Assembly: GCA_033856175.1 (NCBI GenBank)
Contig: JAWVFK010000003.1
Coordinates: 1 to 30,768 of the forward strand
Direction: 5' to 3'
Origin: JAWVFK01 sp033856175
GTDB lineage: Bacteria; Actinomycetota; Thermoleophilia; Solirubrobacterales; 70-9
DNA: 30,768 nt
The notes beneath the pieces were generated by a model. It saw only the letters and a program-made list of their open reading frames with translations, did not search any database and was not told where the DNA came from. Shown here piece after piece: positions 22,244 to 29,930 of the stretch. Made by a program: the position numbers and the translations under genes. Every line of letters begins with the position of its first letter. Within the stretch, counting starts at the first letter, position 1.

Positions 22244-24559
22244 ATGCGACTGATCGTCACCGAGAAGAACAACAGCGCCAAGAAGATCGCCGAGATCCTC
22301 GGTGGCGGCAAGGCGAAGACCGACGCCAGCTACAAGGTGCCCTTCTATACCTGGGGCGACGGCGAGGGCGCCCAGACGGCGATTGGCCTCAAGGGCCACG
22401 TCCTCAACCCCGCCTTCCCCGACGAGTACTCGAACTGGCAGAAGGTCGATCTCCACGACCTGATCGACGCCCAGCTGATCAAGGAGCCGACCGACAAGAA
22501 CGTCGTTCGCGCAATCCGCAAGGTCGCCGCCGACGCCGACAAGCTCGTGATCGCGACCGACTTCGACCGCGAGGGAGAGCTGATCGGCCTCGAGGCGCTG
22601 CAGGAGATCCTCGAGGTCAACCCCGACCTCGTTCATACGGTCAAGCGTGCCCGCTACTCGGCGCTGACCAAGGACGAGATAGAGGACGCCTTCGGCAACC
22701 TCGACGAGCTCTCCTACGAGCTCGCCCACGCTGGCGCCGCCCGTCAGGACATCGACCTGATCTGGGGGGCGACGCTGACCCGCGCCGTCTCACTCGCGAC
22801 CCGTCGCTTCGGCTCAAACTTCCTCTCCGTCGGCCGCGTCCAGAGCCCAACCCTCGGCCTGATCGTCGAGCGTGAGCTCGAGCGCCGCGCCCACGTCGCC
22901 GAGCCCTTCTGGGAGGTGATGGCGCGCTTCGAGCACCCCGACGGCGCCTTCGAGGCCCACCACGTCACCGACAAGTTCTGGAAGCGCGAGGAGGCCGAGG
23001 CCGCCGTCGCCGCCACCAAGAGCCCGGGCGTCGTCAAGGAGGTCAAGGCCCGCCGCTCGAGCCGCAAGCCGCCGACCCCGCTCAACACGACCGCCTTCAC
23101 CACCGACGCCTCCAGCCGTCTCGGCATCACCCCCTCGAGCGCGATGCGCACCGCCGAGGACCTCTACATGGACGGCCTGATCTCCTATCCGCGCACCGAC
23201 AACACCGTCTACCCGCCGTCGCTGCCGGTTCGCGAGCTGATCGTCTCGATGGCTCAGGTGCCCGACTTCTCCGCCGCCCAGTCGCTCCTCGGCAAGAGCC
23301 AGCTGACGCCGACCCGCGGCAAGAAGGAGACGACCGACCACCCGCCGATCCACCCGACTCAGGCGATCGACCCGTCGACCCTCGAGGGCCCCAAGCGCCG
23401 CGTCTACGAGCTCGTCGTCCGCCGCTTCCTCGCCACCTTCGCCGAGCCGATGATCACCGAGTCGACCCGCGCCGACATCGAGGCCGGCAGCGAGACCTAC
23501 TTCATCCGCGGCTCGGTTCTGATCGACCCCGGCTACGCCGCGATCTACACCTACGCCCGCTCGGCCGACGAGGAGATCCCCAAGCTCGAGCAGGGCCAGG
23601 AGCTGCCGCTGGACGGCGATGCCTGGATGGTTGACAAGGAGACCCAGCCGCCGGCCCGGATCAGCCAGGGCAAGCTGATCGAGATGATGGAGGAGCGCGG
23701 CCTCGGCACCAAGGCGACGCGCGCCGACATCATCCAGAAGCTCTTCTACCGCGGCTACGTCTACAACAACCCTCCGATCCCCAGCGAGACCGGGATCGCG
23801 ATGTACAAGGCGTTCAAGGACTACGTGCCGCGGATGGCGACGCCGGAGATGACGGCCGAGCTCGAGGCCGAGATGGACGACATCGCCAACGGCAAGGTGA
23901 CCAAGGAGGAGGTCGTCGCCGACAGCCGCAAGCTGCTGCACTCGACCTACGACGAGATCGACGCCAAGCGCGAGGACCTCGCCAAGGTCGTCTGGAAGGG
24001 CATGGACGAGGACCGCATTCTCGGCCCCTGCATCGTCTGCGAGCGCGCCGGCCGCAAGCAGGAGGATGGCTCGCCGAACATGCTGCGGATCATCCGCGCC
24101 AAGAAGTCGGGCAAGCGCTTCGTCGGCTGCCAGGGCTGGGAGCCCGACAACCCCGACGCCTGCGACGTCACCTTCCCGCTGCCCCAGCGCGGCGACGTCT
24201 TCCGCCTCGAGGAGCGCTGCTCGATCTGCGGCGAGACGCCGCGGCTGAGGGTGGTGCCCTTCCGCGGCCGTCAGTGGAACCTCTGCCTCAACGAGACCTG
24301 CCCCTCGATGGCCGAGATGCGCGCCAAGCGCGCCGAGCGCGAGGCGGCCAAGGCCGCGAAGGCGGCCGCCGATGGCGACGCCGACGCGGAGGGCGGAGCC
24401 ACTGGCTCCGGCAACGGCAAGGCCGAGCTCGAGGGCAAGGCCTCGGCGACCAAGGTCAAGCGAGCGACCCGCTCGAAGAGCGCCAAGGGCGCCGCCAAGG
24501 CCAACGGCGCCAAGCCGAAGCGCGCTTCGAAGCCGCGCAGCGCTCCCAAGTCGAGCTAG
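22244..24559 (+). CDS. topA: DNA topoisomerase I, archaeal-type IA enzyme
   Basis: This enzyme of 771 residues relaxes negative supercoils by cutting one strand through a 5'-phosphotyrosine. The Toprim domain begins MRLIVTEKNNSAKKIAEILG (E7) and has D106-F-D108-R-E110. The catalytic tyrosine is Y315 in LISYPRTDN. RARYSALTKDEIEDAF, AARQDIDLIWGATLTRAVSL and FLSVGRVQSPTLGLIVERE follow the archaeal TopA pattern; bacterial TopA begins with VIVESPAKAKTI, which is absent. C-terminal zinc-finger modules begin at C596/C599 and continue to about residue 685. A lysine/alanine-rich tail (about 690-771) may bind DNA without specificity. The ATG at 22244 is where family similarity begins; the frame is open upstream but reads as noncoding. 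tmk follows ten bases later. Confidence 0.95.
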   Translation: MRLIVTEKNNSAKKIAEILGGGKAKTDASYKVPFYTWGDGEGAQTAIGLKGHVLNPAFPDEYSNWQKVDLHDLIDAQLIKEPTDKNVVRAIRKVAADADKLVIATDFDREGELIGLEALQEILEVNPDLVHTVKRARYSALTKDEIEDAFGNLDELSYELAHAGAARQDIDLIWGATLTRAVSLATRRFGSNFLSVGRVQSPTLGLIVERELERRAHVAEPFWEVMARFEHPDGAFEAHHVTDKFWKREEAEAAVAATKSPGVVKEVKARRSSRKPPTPLNTTAFTTDASSRLGITPSSAMRTAEDLYMDGLISYPRTDNTVYPPSLPVRELIVSMAQVPDFSAAQSLLGKSQLTPTRGKKETTDHPPIHPTQAIDPSTLEGPKRRVYELVVRRFLATFAEPMITESTRADIEAGSETYFIRGSVLIDPGYAAIYTYARSADEEIPKLEQGQELPLDGDAWMVDKETQPPARISQGKLIEMMEERGLGTKATRADIIQKLFYRGYVYNNPPIPSETGIAMYKAFKDYVPRMATPEMTAELEAEMDDIANGKVTKEEVVADSRKLLHSTYDEIDAKREDLAKVVWKGMDEDRILGPCIVCERAGRKQEDGSPNMLRIIRAKKSGKRFVGCQGWEPDNPDACDVTFPLPQRGDVFRLEERCSICGETPRLRVVPFRGRQWNLCLNETCPSMAEMRAKRAEREAAKAAKAAADGDADAEGGATGSGNGKAELEGKASATKVKRATRSKSAKGAAKANGAKPKRASKPRSAPKSS

Positions 24560-24568
24560 CCGCCCAGC

Positions 24569-25201
24569 GTGTTCATCACGCTCGAGGGCATCGACGGCTC
24601 GGGCAAGAGCACCCAGGCCAAGCTGCTGGCCGAAGCGCTGGGCGAGGACACGCTGCTGCTGCGCGAGCCCGGCGGGACCGAGGCGGCCGAGCGGATTCGC
24701 GAGATCCTCGCCGACCCTGCGATCGAGCTGGACCCGCGAGCGGAGCTGCTGCTCTTCTGCGCCGCCCGAGCGGATCTCGTCATCCGCGAGATCGAGCCGG
24801 CGCTGGCGGCGGGGCGTGAGGTCATCTGCGACCGCTTCACGGATTCCACCGTGGCCTACCAGGGGGTGGCAAGGGGTCTCGGCGTGGAGCTGGTCGAGAA
24901 GCTCAACGAGGCGACGACGGGGGGCCTGAAGCCCGACCTGACGCTGCTGCTGCGGATCGACCCGGAGCTGGCGGCGAAGCGGCTCAGTGGCGAGGCCGAC
25001 CGCTTCGAGGCCGAGGGCTTGGAGTTCCAGCGGGCCGTGGCGGCCGCCTACGACGAGCTGGCGGCAGCCAATCCGCAACGGATCGTCGCGATCGATGCAG
25101 AGCTCGATCCGGCACAGGTCCAGCTGGTTGTCCTTGATGCGATCCAGCATTCGGTGAGACGGCAACTTGGGAGTTCGGGCGCCCCCAGCGAACCTTCCTG
25201 A
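24569..25201 (+). CDS. tmk: thymidylate kinase
   Basis: The enzyme phosphorylates dTMP to dTDP for DNA synthesis; 210 residues. The P-loop is GIDGSGKST at 7-15. LLREPGGTEAAERIRE follows, then the DR(Y/F) motif D88-R89-F90 with TDSTVAYQG, and the lid around KRLSGEADRFE (137-147). The GTG at 24569 gives the standard FITLEGIDGSGK start. There is no Shine-Dalgarno sequence, so translation probably depends on topA upstream. The final 12 residues are serine/glycine-rich and not conserved. The topA-tmk-holB order is as in Streptomyces. Confidence 0.95.
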   Translation: MFITLEGIDGSGKSTQAKLLAEALGEDTLLLREPGGTEAAERIREILADPAIELDPRAELLLFCAARADLVIREIEPALAAGREVICDRFTDSTVAYQGVARGLGVELVEKLNEATTGGLKPDLTLLLRIDPELAAKRLSGEADRFEAEGLEFQRAVAAAYDELAAANPQRIVAIDAELDPAQVQLVVLDAIQHSVRRQLGSSGAPSEPS

Positions 25202-25224
25202 AGTCCGGTCAGTCGCCACAATGG

Positions 25225-26379
25225 ATGGCGATGTCCCTCGCCACCCCAGCTGAGCCGAGCGAGCTGAGCGCCGCACTCGAAGACGCGACCTCCGATCAGC
25301 CCCACGCCGCCAAAGCGCTTGCCGGAGGCCTGGCCTCTGGCGCCCTTCACGCCTACCTCTTCCACGGCCCGCGGGGCACCGGCAAGCGCGCCGCCGCCCG
25401 GGCCTTTGCCGCTGAGCTGCTTGCCCAGGGCTCCGAGGATCCAGACTCAGCACGGCGTCGCGCCCTCGCCGACCCCTCGCCGCACCCCGATCTCGTCTGG
25501 CTGCGCCCGGCCGGCTCGCAGCACCTCGTCGGCGATGTCCGCGAGCAGGTCATCCATGCCGCGGCGCTGCGCCCGTTCGAGGGCGAGCGGCGGGTCTTCG
25601 TCATCGAGTCCGCCGACGCGATGCAGGAGGAGAGCCAGAACGCGCTGCTGAAGACGCTCGAGGAGCCGCCATCCTTCGCCCATCTGCTGCTGCTGAGCGC
25701 CGAGCCCGAACTGATCGCCGAGACCGTGCGCTCGCGCTGTCAGCCGATCGCCTTCGCGCCGTTGTCGCCGGAGGCGGTCGAGCGCCGCCTCGCCGGCGCC
25801 GACGCCGGCTCGGACGAGCGCCGCGCTGTCGCGCGGCTGAGCGGCGGCGACGCCGATCTCGCCGCGCTGCTGCTGAGCGACCCCGGACGCCGCATCCGCG
25901 ACATCGCCGAGGCGCTCGCCCGAGCCGCGTGCGCGGACGATCCCTCGGCGACGCCCTGGCGCCCCCTGCTCGAAGTCAGCGAGACGATCGGCAACGAGAG
26001 TGGGGCGATCGCCGAAGCAGAGCTGCTCGAGCGCGCCGAGACCGCTCCCAAGTCGGAAGCCGCCAGGCGCAAGCGCGAAGCCGGCGAGGCCGCTCGGCGG
26101 GTCTCACGCCGTGAGCGCACCGCCACCCTGGATCTGGCGCTGGCCCTCTGCGGTGCCTGGTACCGCGATCTCGCCAGCGTCGCCGCCGGCGCCCCCGAGC
26201 TCGTGCTCAACGCCGACCGGACCGCCGACCTCGAGGCCGACGCGGCGGGCCTCGCGCCCGCCCGTGCCCGCGAGGCCGTCGAGCTGACCCTTGACACGCG
26301 CCAGCGCCTGCGCCTGAACGTCGCCGAGGAGCTCGCGCTCGAAGCGCTCTTCTTTCGCCTCCAAGACGCTCTTGCCTGA
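25225..26379 (+). CDS. holB: DNA polymerase III delta-prime subunit
   Basis: This clamp-loader subunit of 384 residues opens the sliding clamp with the tau/gamma and delta subunits. It has the AAA+ fold: Walker A GPRGTGK (48-54), a Walker B-like strand VFVIESADAM (124-133), SQNALLKTLEEPP, and the S170-R171-C172 motif that supplies the arginine finger. The zinc module usually found between the P-loop and HPDL has lost its four cysteines (residues 66-90 contain none), though HPDL is kept. The C-terminal half is alanine/arginine-rich and poorly conserved. The ATG at 25225 or the in-frame ATG at 25231 could be used. It lies 23 bases after tmk. Confidence 0.9.
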   Translation: MAMSLATPAEPSELSAALEDATSDQPHAAKALAGGLASGALHAYLFHGPRGTGKRAAARAFAAELLAQGSEDPDSARRRALADPSPHPDLVWLRPAGSQHLVGDVREQVIHAAALRPFEGERRVFVIESADAMQEESQNALLKTLEEPPSFAHLLLLSAEPELIAETVRSRCQPIAFAPLSPEAVERRLAGADAGSDERRAVARLSGGDADLAALLLSDPGRRIRDIAEALARAACADDPSATPWRPLLEVSETIGNESGAIAEAELLERAETAPKSEAARRKREAGEAARRVSRRERTATLDLALALCGAWYRDLASVAAGAPELVLNADRTADLEADAAGLAPARAREAVELTLDTRQRLRLNVAEELALEALFFRLQDALA

Positions 26380-26394
26380 AAAACTGGGTCGCTG

Positions 26395-28137
26395 ATGGCG
26401 CGCCGGATTCGCCAGCCACGCAGGACAGTTCGCTCGGGCCTCAGGCTCAGCATGCGCTTCTGGCTCGGCGCCGCCTTCGCGCTCGTCGGCGTGCTGACGG
26501 CGGTCGCGGTCTACTTCTTCGTCACCGACTCGAGCGAGCGCGTGATCTCGGAGAGCTCGTCGGACATCGCCGTCGGCCGGACGATCAAGCTCGCCGACAA
26601 GATCGGCCAGGTCGACGACAAGACCGAAGCAGACGCGCTGGCGACGAACCAGAGCCCCTCGTTCGAGCTCTGGCTATTCGACCTCAGGGGGGGCCGGCCG
26701 GTCTTCGACCACGGCGCCCGCGATCGGCTGCCGCCCGAAAGCACTCAGGCCGCGGCACTCGGTGGGGCGCTCAACGGCGGCCGCTACGTCCGCGACCTCT
26801 CTCGCCACACGACGATCGTCGCCGTTCCGTTCTTCCGCAAGGGCAAGCTCCGCGGCGCCGTGCTGGCGCGCGGCAGTCGCCCGGCGGCGCTGACCGAGTC
26901 GATCCGCGCCCTTCGCGGCGACAGCCTCACGGCGCTGATCGTCGCCGTGCTCGCCGGCGCCCTGCTCGGCTTCATCATCGCCAGCGCGATCGCTCGCCGC
27001 GTCAAGCGATTGGCGATCGGCGCCGAGGAGATCGCGGCCGGCCGCTTCGATGCGCCGCTCGGAGATCGCGGCCCGGATGAGATCGGCGCCCTGGCCGCCG
27101 CCCTCGACACGATGCGCGCCGCCCTGCGCGAGAGCTTCAAGGTCCTGACCTCGGAGCGCGACAAGCTCTCCTCGATCTTCGACGGCCTCGCCGACGCGGT
27201 CATGGTCGTCGGCTCCGACGGCGAGATCCGCTTTGCCAACGTCGCCGCGCGACCCCTTGTGACCGTCGGCGAGGAGCCGATCGACGCTCTGGTGCCGGCG
27301 CTCCGCCGCGCCGCCGAGCGCGGCAGCTTCGAGCAGGAGACGCTGCGGGTGGAAGACCGGGTCTACGCGGTCTTCGCCCGCGACCTGCCGGCAGAGCAGG
27401 CCGTCCTCGTTGTCGTCCGCGATCGCACCGACGAGCTCCGCCGCGAGCTCGCCGAGCACGAGTTCGTCTCCAACGCGGCCCATGAGCTCCGCAACCCCCT
27501 CGCCGGCATCTCCGGTGTGCTCGAGGTGCTGCGCTCCGGGGCCAAGGACGACCCCGAGGCCCGTGAGCACTTCCTCGGGCGCCTGTCGGAGGATGTCGAG
27601 CGGATGAGCCGCCTGACCGAGTCTTTGCTCACGCTCGCTCGAGCGGAGACGATCGCCGACACCGAGCACGAGATCGTCGACGTCGAGGCCGCGGTTATAG
27701 AGGCCTCTGAGGCGGTGAGCGTCCCTGAGGGGCTGACGCTCGAGCGCGAGGTCGCCCATGACCTCGCCGCGCGCGGCGATCCCCAGCTGCTGCGCCAGGT
27801 GCTGATCGGCCTGCTCTCCAACGCTTTCAAGAACACGCCTCCGCCGGGCACCGTTACCCTAAGCGCCCGCCGCACGGGGAATGCGGCCGACGTTTTGATC
27901 GAGGTAACCGACACCGGTAGAGGAATCGCGGCCGACGAGCTCGACCGCGTCTTCGAGCGCTTCTATCGCGGCAGCGGCACGCTCCAGCAGGACGGCTTCG
28001 GCCTCGGCCTCTCGATCGCCAAGCGAATGGTCTCGGTGATGGATGGCGACATCGGCGTCCGCTCCAAGGAGGGCAGCGGCGCCACCTTCTGGGTCCGGCT
28101 GCCGGTCGCCCAGCCGACACCGACCCCCGTGGCCTAG
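26395..28137 (+). CDS. sensor histidine kinase (HAMP-PAS-HisKA-HATPase)
   Basis: This is a two-component kinase of 580 residues. A first membrane helix (about 22-45) and a second (about 178-202) frame an extracytoplasmic sensor of about 130 residues. HAMP (about 200-252) follows, then a short PAS-like domain (about 262-345). HisKA has H363 in NAAHELRNPLAGISG. The ATPase domain has LLSNAFKNTPPPGTV, DTGRGIAADEL and GFGLGLSIAKRM. It sits 15 bases after holB and two bases before its regulator, so the kinase and regulator are a clear pair. The signal is unknown. The basic N-terminus fits an inside-positive membrane topology. Confidence 0.93.
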   Translation: MARRIRQPRRTVRSGLRLSMRFWLGAAFALVGVLTAVAVYFFVTDSSERVISESSSDIAVGRTIKLADKIGQVDDKTEADALATNQSPSFELWLFDLRGGRPVFDHGARDRLPPESTQAAALGGALNGGRYVRDLSRHTTIVAVPFFRKGKLRGAVLARGSRPAALTESIRALRGDSLTALIVAVLAGALLGFIIASAIARRVKRLAIGAEEIAAGRFDAPLGDRGPDEIGALAAALDTMRAALRESFKVLTSERDKLSSIFDGLADAVMVVGSDGEIRFANVAARPLVTVGEEPIDALVPALRRAAERGSFEQETLRVEDRVYAVFARDLPAEQAVLVVVRDRTDELRRELAEHEFVSNAAHELRNPLAGISGVLEVLRSGAKDDPEAREHFLGRLSEDVERMSRLTESLLTLARAETIADTEHEIVDVEAAVIEASEAVSVPEGLTLEREVAHDLAARGDPQLLRQVLIGLLSNAFKNTPPPGTVTLSARRTGNAADVLIEVTDTGRGIAADELDRVFERFYRGSGTLQQDGFGLGLSIAKRMVSVMDGDIGVRSKEGSGATFWVRLPVAQPTPTPVA

Positions 28138-28139
28138 CG

Positions 28140-28844
28140 ATGCCTGCCAGCGGCAGAATCCTGATCGCCGACGACGAGCCTTCGGTTCGCGACTCGGTCG
28201 GCTACGCGCTCACGCAGGAGGGCTTCGACGTCACCCTCGCGGTCGATGGCGAGGATGCCGAACAGCGCCTCGGCGCCGACGAGGTCGCCTACGACCTGCT
28301 GATCCTCGACATCATGATGCCGGGGCGCAGCGGCCTCGACCTGTGCCGCGACGTTCGTGGCCGCAGCACGGTGCCGATCATCCTGCTGACGGCCAAGGAC
28401 GCCGAGGTCGACAAGGTGGTCGGCCTCGAGGTCGGCGCCGACGATTACGTGACCAAGCCCTTCAGCGTTCGCGAGCTGCTCGGCCGCGTCCGCGCTCAGC
28501 TGCGCCGTCGCGAGCTCGACAGGGCGGCCCCGGCGGGCGGCGCCAAGCTCCAGGCCGGCCCCGTCGAGATCGACCTCGCGCGCCACATCGTCACCGTCCG
28601 CGGCCATCAGGTCAACCTGACGCGATCCGAGTTCCAGGTCCTGCGGCTGCTGATCGACCGCCCCGGTCAGGTCTTCTCGCGCGAGGAGATCATGGAGGAG
28701 CTCTGGCAGACCGAGTTCCGCGGCGACGTCCGCGCCTGCGACGTCCACATCTCGAACCTCCGCCAGAAGGTCGAGCGCGACCCGCAGGAGCCCGAGCTGG
28801 TCGTCACCGTGCGAGGCGTCGGCTACAAGTTCTTTGACGCCTAG
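28140..28844 (+). CDS. OmpR/PhoB-family response regulator
   Basis: This 234-residue transcription regulator is paired with the kinase just upstream. The receiver has D11-D12, the phosphoacceptor D57 in LILDIMMPG, T84 and K106 in YVTKPF. The C-terminal winged helix (about 138-232) has LTRSEFQVLRLLI, the recognition region DVRACDVHISNLRQKVE and the closing VRGVGYKF. It starts two bases after the kinase stop without its own Shine-Dalgarno sequence. The tRNA-Thr gene begins 13 bases after its stop, so the tRNA may be processed from the same transcript. Confidence 0.95.
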   Translation: MPASGRILIADDEPSVRDSVGYALTQEGFDVTLAVDGEDAEQRLGADEVAYDLLILDIMMPGRSGLDLCRDVRGRSTVPIILLTAKDAEVDKVVGLEVGADDYVTKPFSVRELLGRVRAQLRRRELDRAAPAGGAKLQAGPVEIDLARHIVTVRGHQVNLTRSEFQVLRLLIDRPGQVFSREEIMEELWQTEFRGDVRACDVHISNLRQKVERDPQEPELVVTVRGVGYKFFDA

Positions 28845-28857
28845 AATCTCCAGCGGC

Positions 28858-28931
28858 GCCGGAGTAGCTCAGTTGGCCAGAGCACCGCTCTCGTAAAGCG
28901 GGGGTCACGGGTTCGAATCCCGTCTCCGGCT
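28858..28931 (+). tRNA. tRNA-Thr (anticodon CGT)
   Basis: The full cloverleaf is visible in 74 bases. The acceptor stem is GCCGGAG with CTCCGGC, the D-arm is GCTCAGTTGGCCAGAGC, and the anticodon stem CCGCT/AGCGG has loop CTCGTAA with anticodon CGT at 28892-28894, reading ACG. The T-arm is ACGGG-TTCGAAT-CCCGT. The discriminator base is T and CCA is not encoded. The 3' end touches the stop of the converging thioesterase gene. Confidence 0.96.
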
Positions 28932-29420
28932 TTACTCGTCGCGCTCGCCGCGGATCTGCTCTCGTTCGGCGAGGCGGTTCTGACGTCGCAGGCCGGCCTC
29001 GCGTTGCCGGCGGCGCTCGGTGTCGCTCTCGGCGATCAGCTCCGGCACCTCGGTCGGGTGTCCGTCCTCGCCGAGAGCCACCATCGTCAGATAGGCGGTC
29101 GATGTGTGGCGGCGCTCGCCGCTGCGCGGGTTCTCAGACTCGACGCGTACGCCGACCTCCATCGAGGTGCGCCAGACGGCGTTGACCGAGGCCTGGCAGC
29201 TCAGCAGCTCGCCGACGTTTACCGGGTGCAGGAACGTCATCCGATCGACGGCGGCGGTGACGACGCGACAGCCGGAGTGGCGCACCGCCGCGATGCCCGC
29301 CGCCTCGTCGCAGAGCCTCATGACGACGCCCCCGTGGACGAAGCCGGCGGTGTTGGCGTCGCCGAGGCTCATCCACTTGACGAGGTTGGAGTGCGAGTGC
29401 TCGGCCGTGCGGGGTTCCAC
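28932..29420 (-). CDS. acyl-CoA thioesterase, hotdog fold (YciA/BFIT type)
   Basis: The enzyme hydrolyses acyl-CoA thioesters; 162 residues. The signature is DANTAGFVHGG with D21 and H29, followed by MRLCDEAAGIAAVRHSG and VDRMTFLHPVNVGELLSC. HTSTAYLTMVAL forms the last strand of the fold. A charged tail of about 30 residues, rich in arginine and glutamate, follows the domain. The GTG at 29420 is needed to keep the conserved SNLVKWMSLG strand; the next ATG at 29372 would remove it. There is no Shine-Dalgarno sequence. The substrate chain length cannot be told. The stop codon begins one base after the tRNA-Thr end. Confidence 0.88.
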   Translation of the reverse strand: MEPRTAEHSHSNLVKWMSLGDANTAGFVHGGVVMRLCDEAAGIAAVRHSGCRVVTAAVDRMTFLHPVNVGELLSCQASVNAVWRTSMEVGVRVESENPRSGERRHTSTAYLTMVALGEDGHPTEVPELIAESDTERRRQREAGLRRQNRLAEREQIRGERDE

Positions 29421-29429
29421 GCGGCGATC

Positions 29430-29436
29430 GTAATAG
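29430..29436. promoter_or_regulatory. overlapping bidirectional -10-like element
   Basis: TATTAC on the minus strand (29430-29435) ends nine bases before the thioesterase GTG. TAATAG on the plus strand (29431-29436) ends 11 bases before the cyclophilin ATG. The whole start-to-start spacer is only 27 bp, so promoter elements must overlap and both leaders must be very short or absent. Confidence 0.4.
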
Positions 29437-29447
29437 GCTGCGGCGGC

Positions 29448-29906
29448 ATGTCGACGGCCACCCTCAACACCTCGCGCGGCGCAATCGGCCTCGAGCTCTT
29501 CGACGAGGACGCCCCCAAGACCGTCGCCAACTTCCGCAAGCTGGCCGAGGACGGCTTCTACGACGGCATCGTCTTCCACCGGATCATCAGCGACTTCATG
29601 ATCCAGGGCGGCTGTCCTGAGGGCACCGGCACCGGCGGCCCCGGCTACACCTTCGAGGACGAGTTCAACCAGCGCAAGATCGTCCGCGGCGCGCTGGCGA
29701 TGGCCAATGCCGGTCCCAACACCAACGGCTCGCAGTTCTTCATCGTCACCGCCGACGCCTGCCCCTGGCTCGACGGCAAGCACACGGTCTTCGGTCAGGT
29801 CAGCTCGGGGATGGAGGTCGTCGAGGAGCTCAACGGCCTCGACACCGGCCCCGGCGACAGGCCGCTCGAGCCGCCGGTCATCCAGGGCATCGAGCTCGGC
29901 GAGTAA
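29448..29906 (+). CDS. peptidyl-prolyl cis-trans isomerase (cyclophilin)
   Basis: This cytoplasmic cyclophilin of 152 residues catalyses proline isomerisation in protein folding. Active-site residues are present: R45, F50 and Q53 in FHRIISDFMIQGG, Q96 and F98 in NGSQFFI, W107 and H112 in WLDGKHTVFG. There is no signal peptide or membrane segment. The single-domain length is minimal for the family. The ATG at 29448 is the natural family start; the frame is open further upstream but that part is antisense to the thioesterase. It converges on the Mce-family gene with a 24-base gap in which I see no terminator. Confidence 0.94.
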   Translation: MSTATLNTSRGAIGLELFDEDAPKTVANFRKLAEDGFYDGIVFHRIISDFMIQGGCPEGTGTGGPGYTFEDEFNQRKIVRGALAMANAGPNTNGSQFFIVTADACPWLDGKHTVFGQVSSGMEVVEELNGLDTGPGDRPLEPPVIQGIELGE

Positions 29907-29930
29907 GCCGGCGCTACGCGGCCTGGATGA

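Noticed and set aside
22814..25453. 879-codon minus-strand frame opposite topA, tmk and holB
   Set aside because: It spans three conserved plus-strand genes and their spacers, and its product shows no domain.
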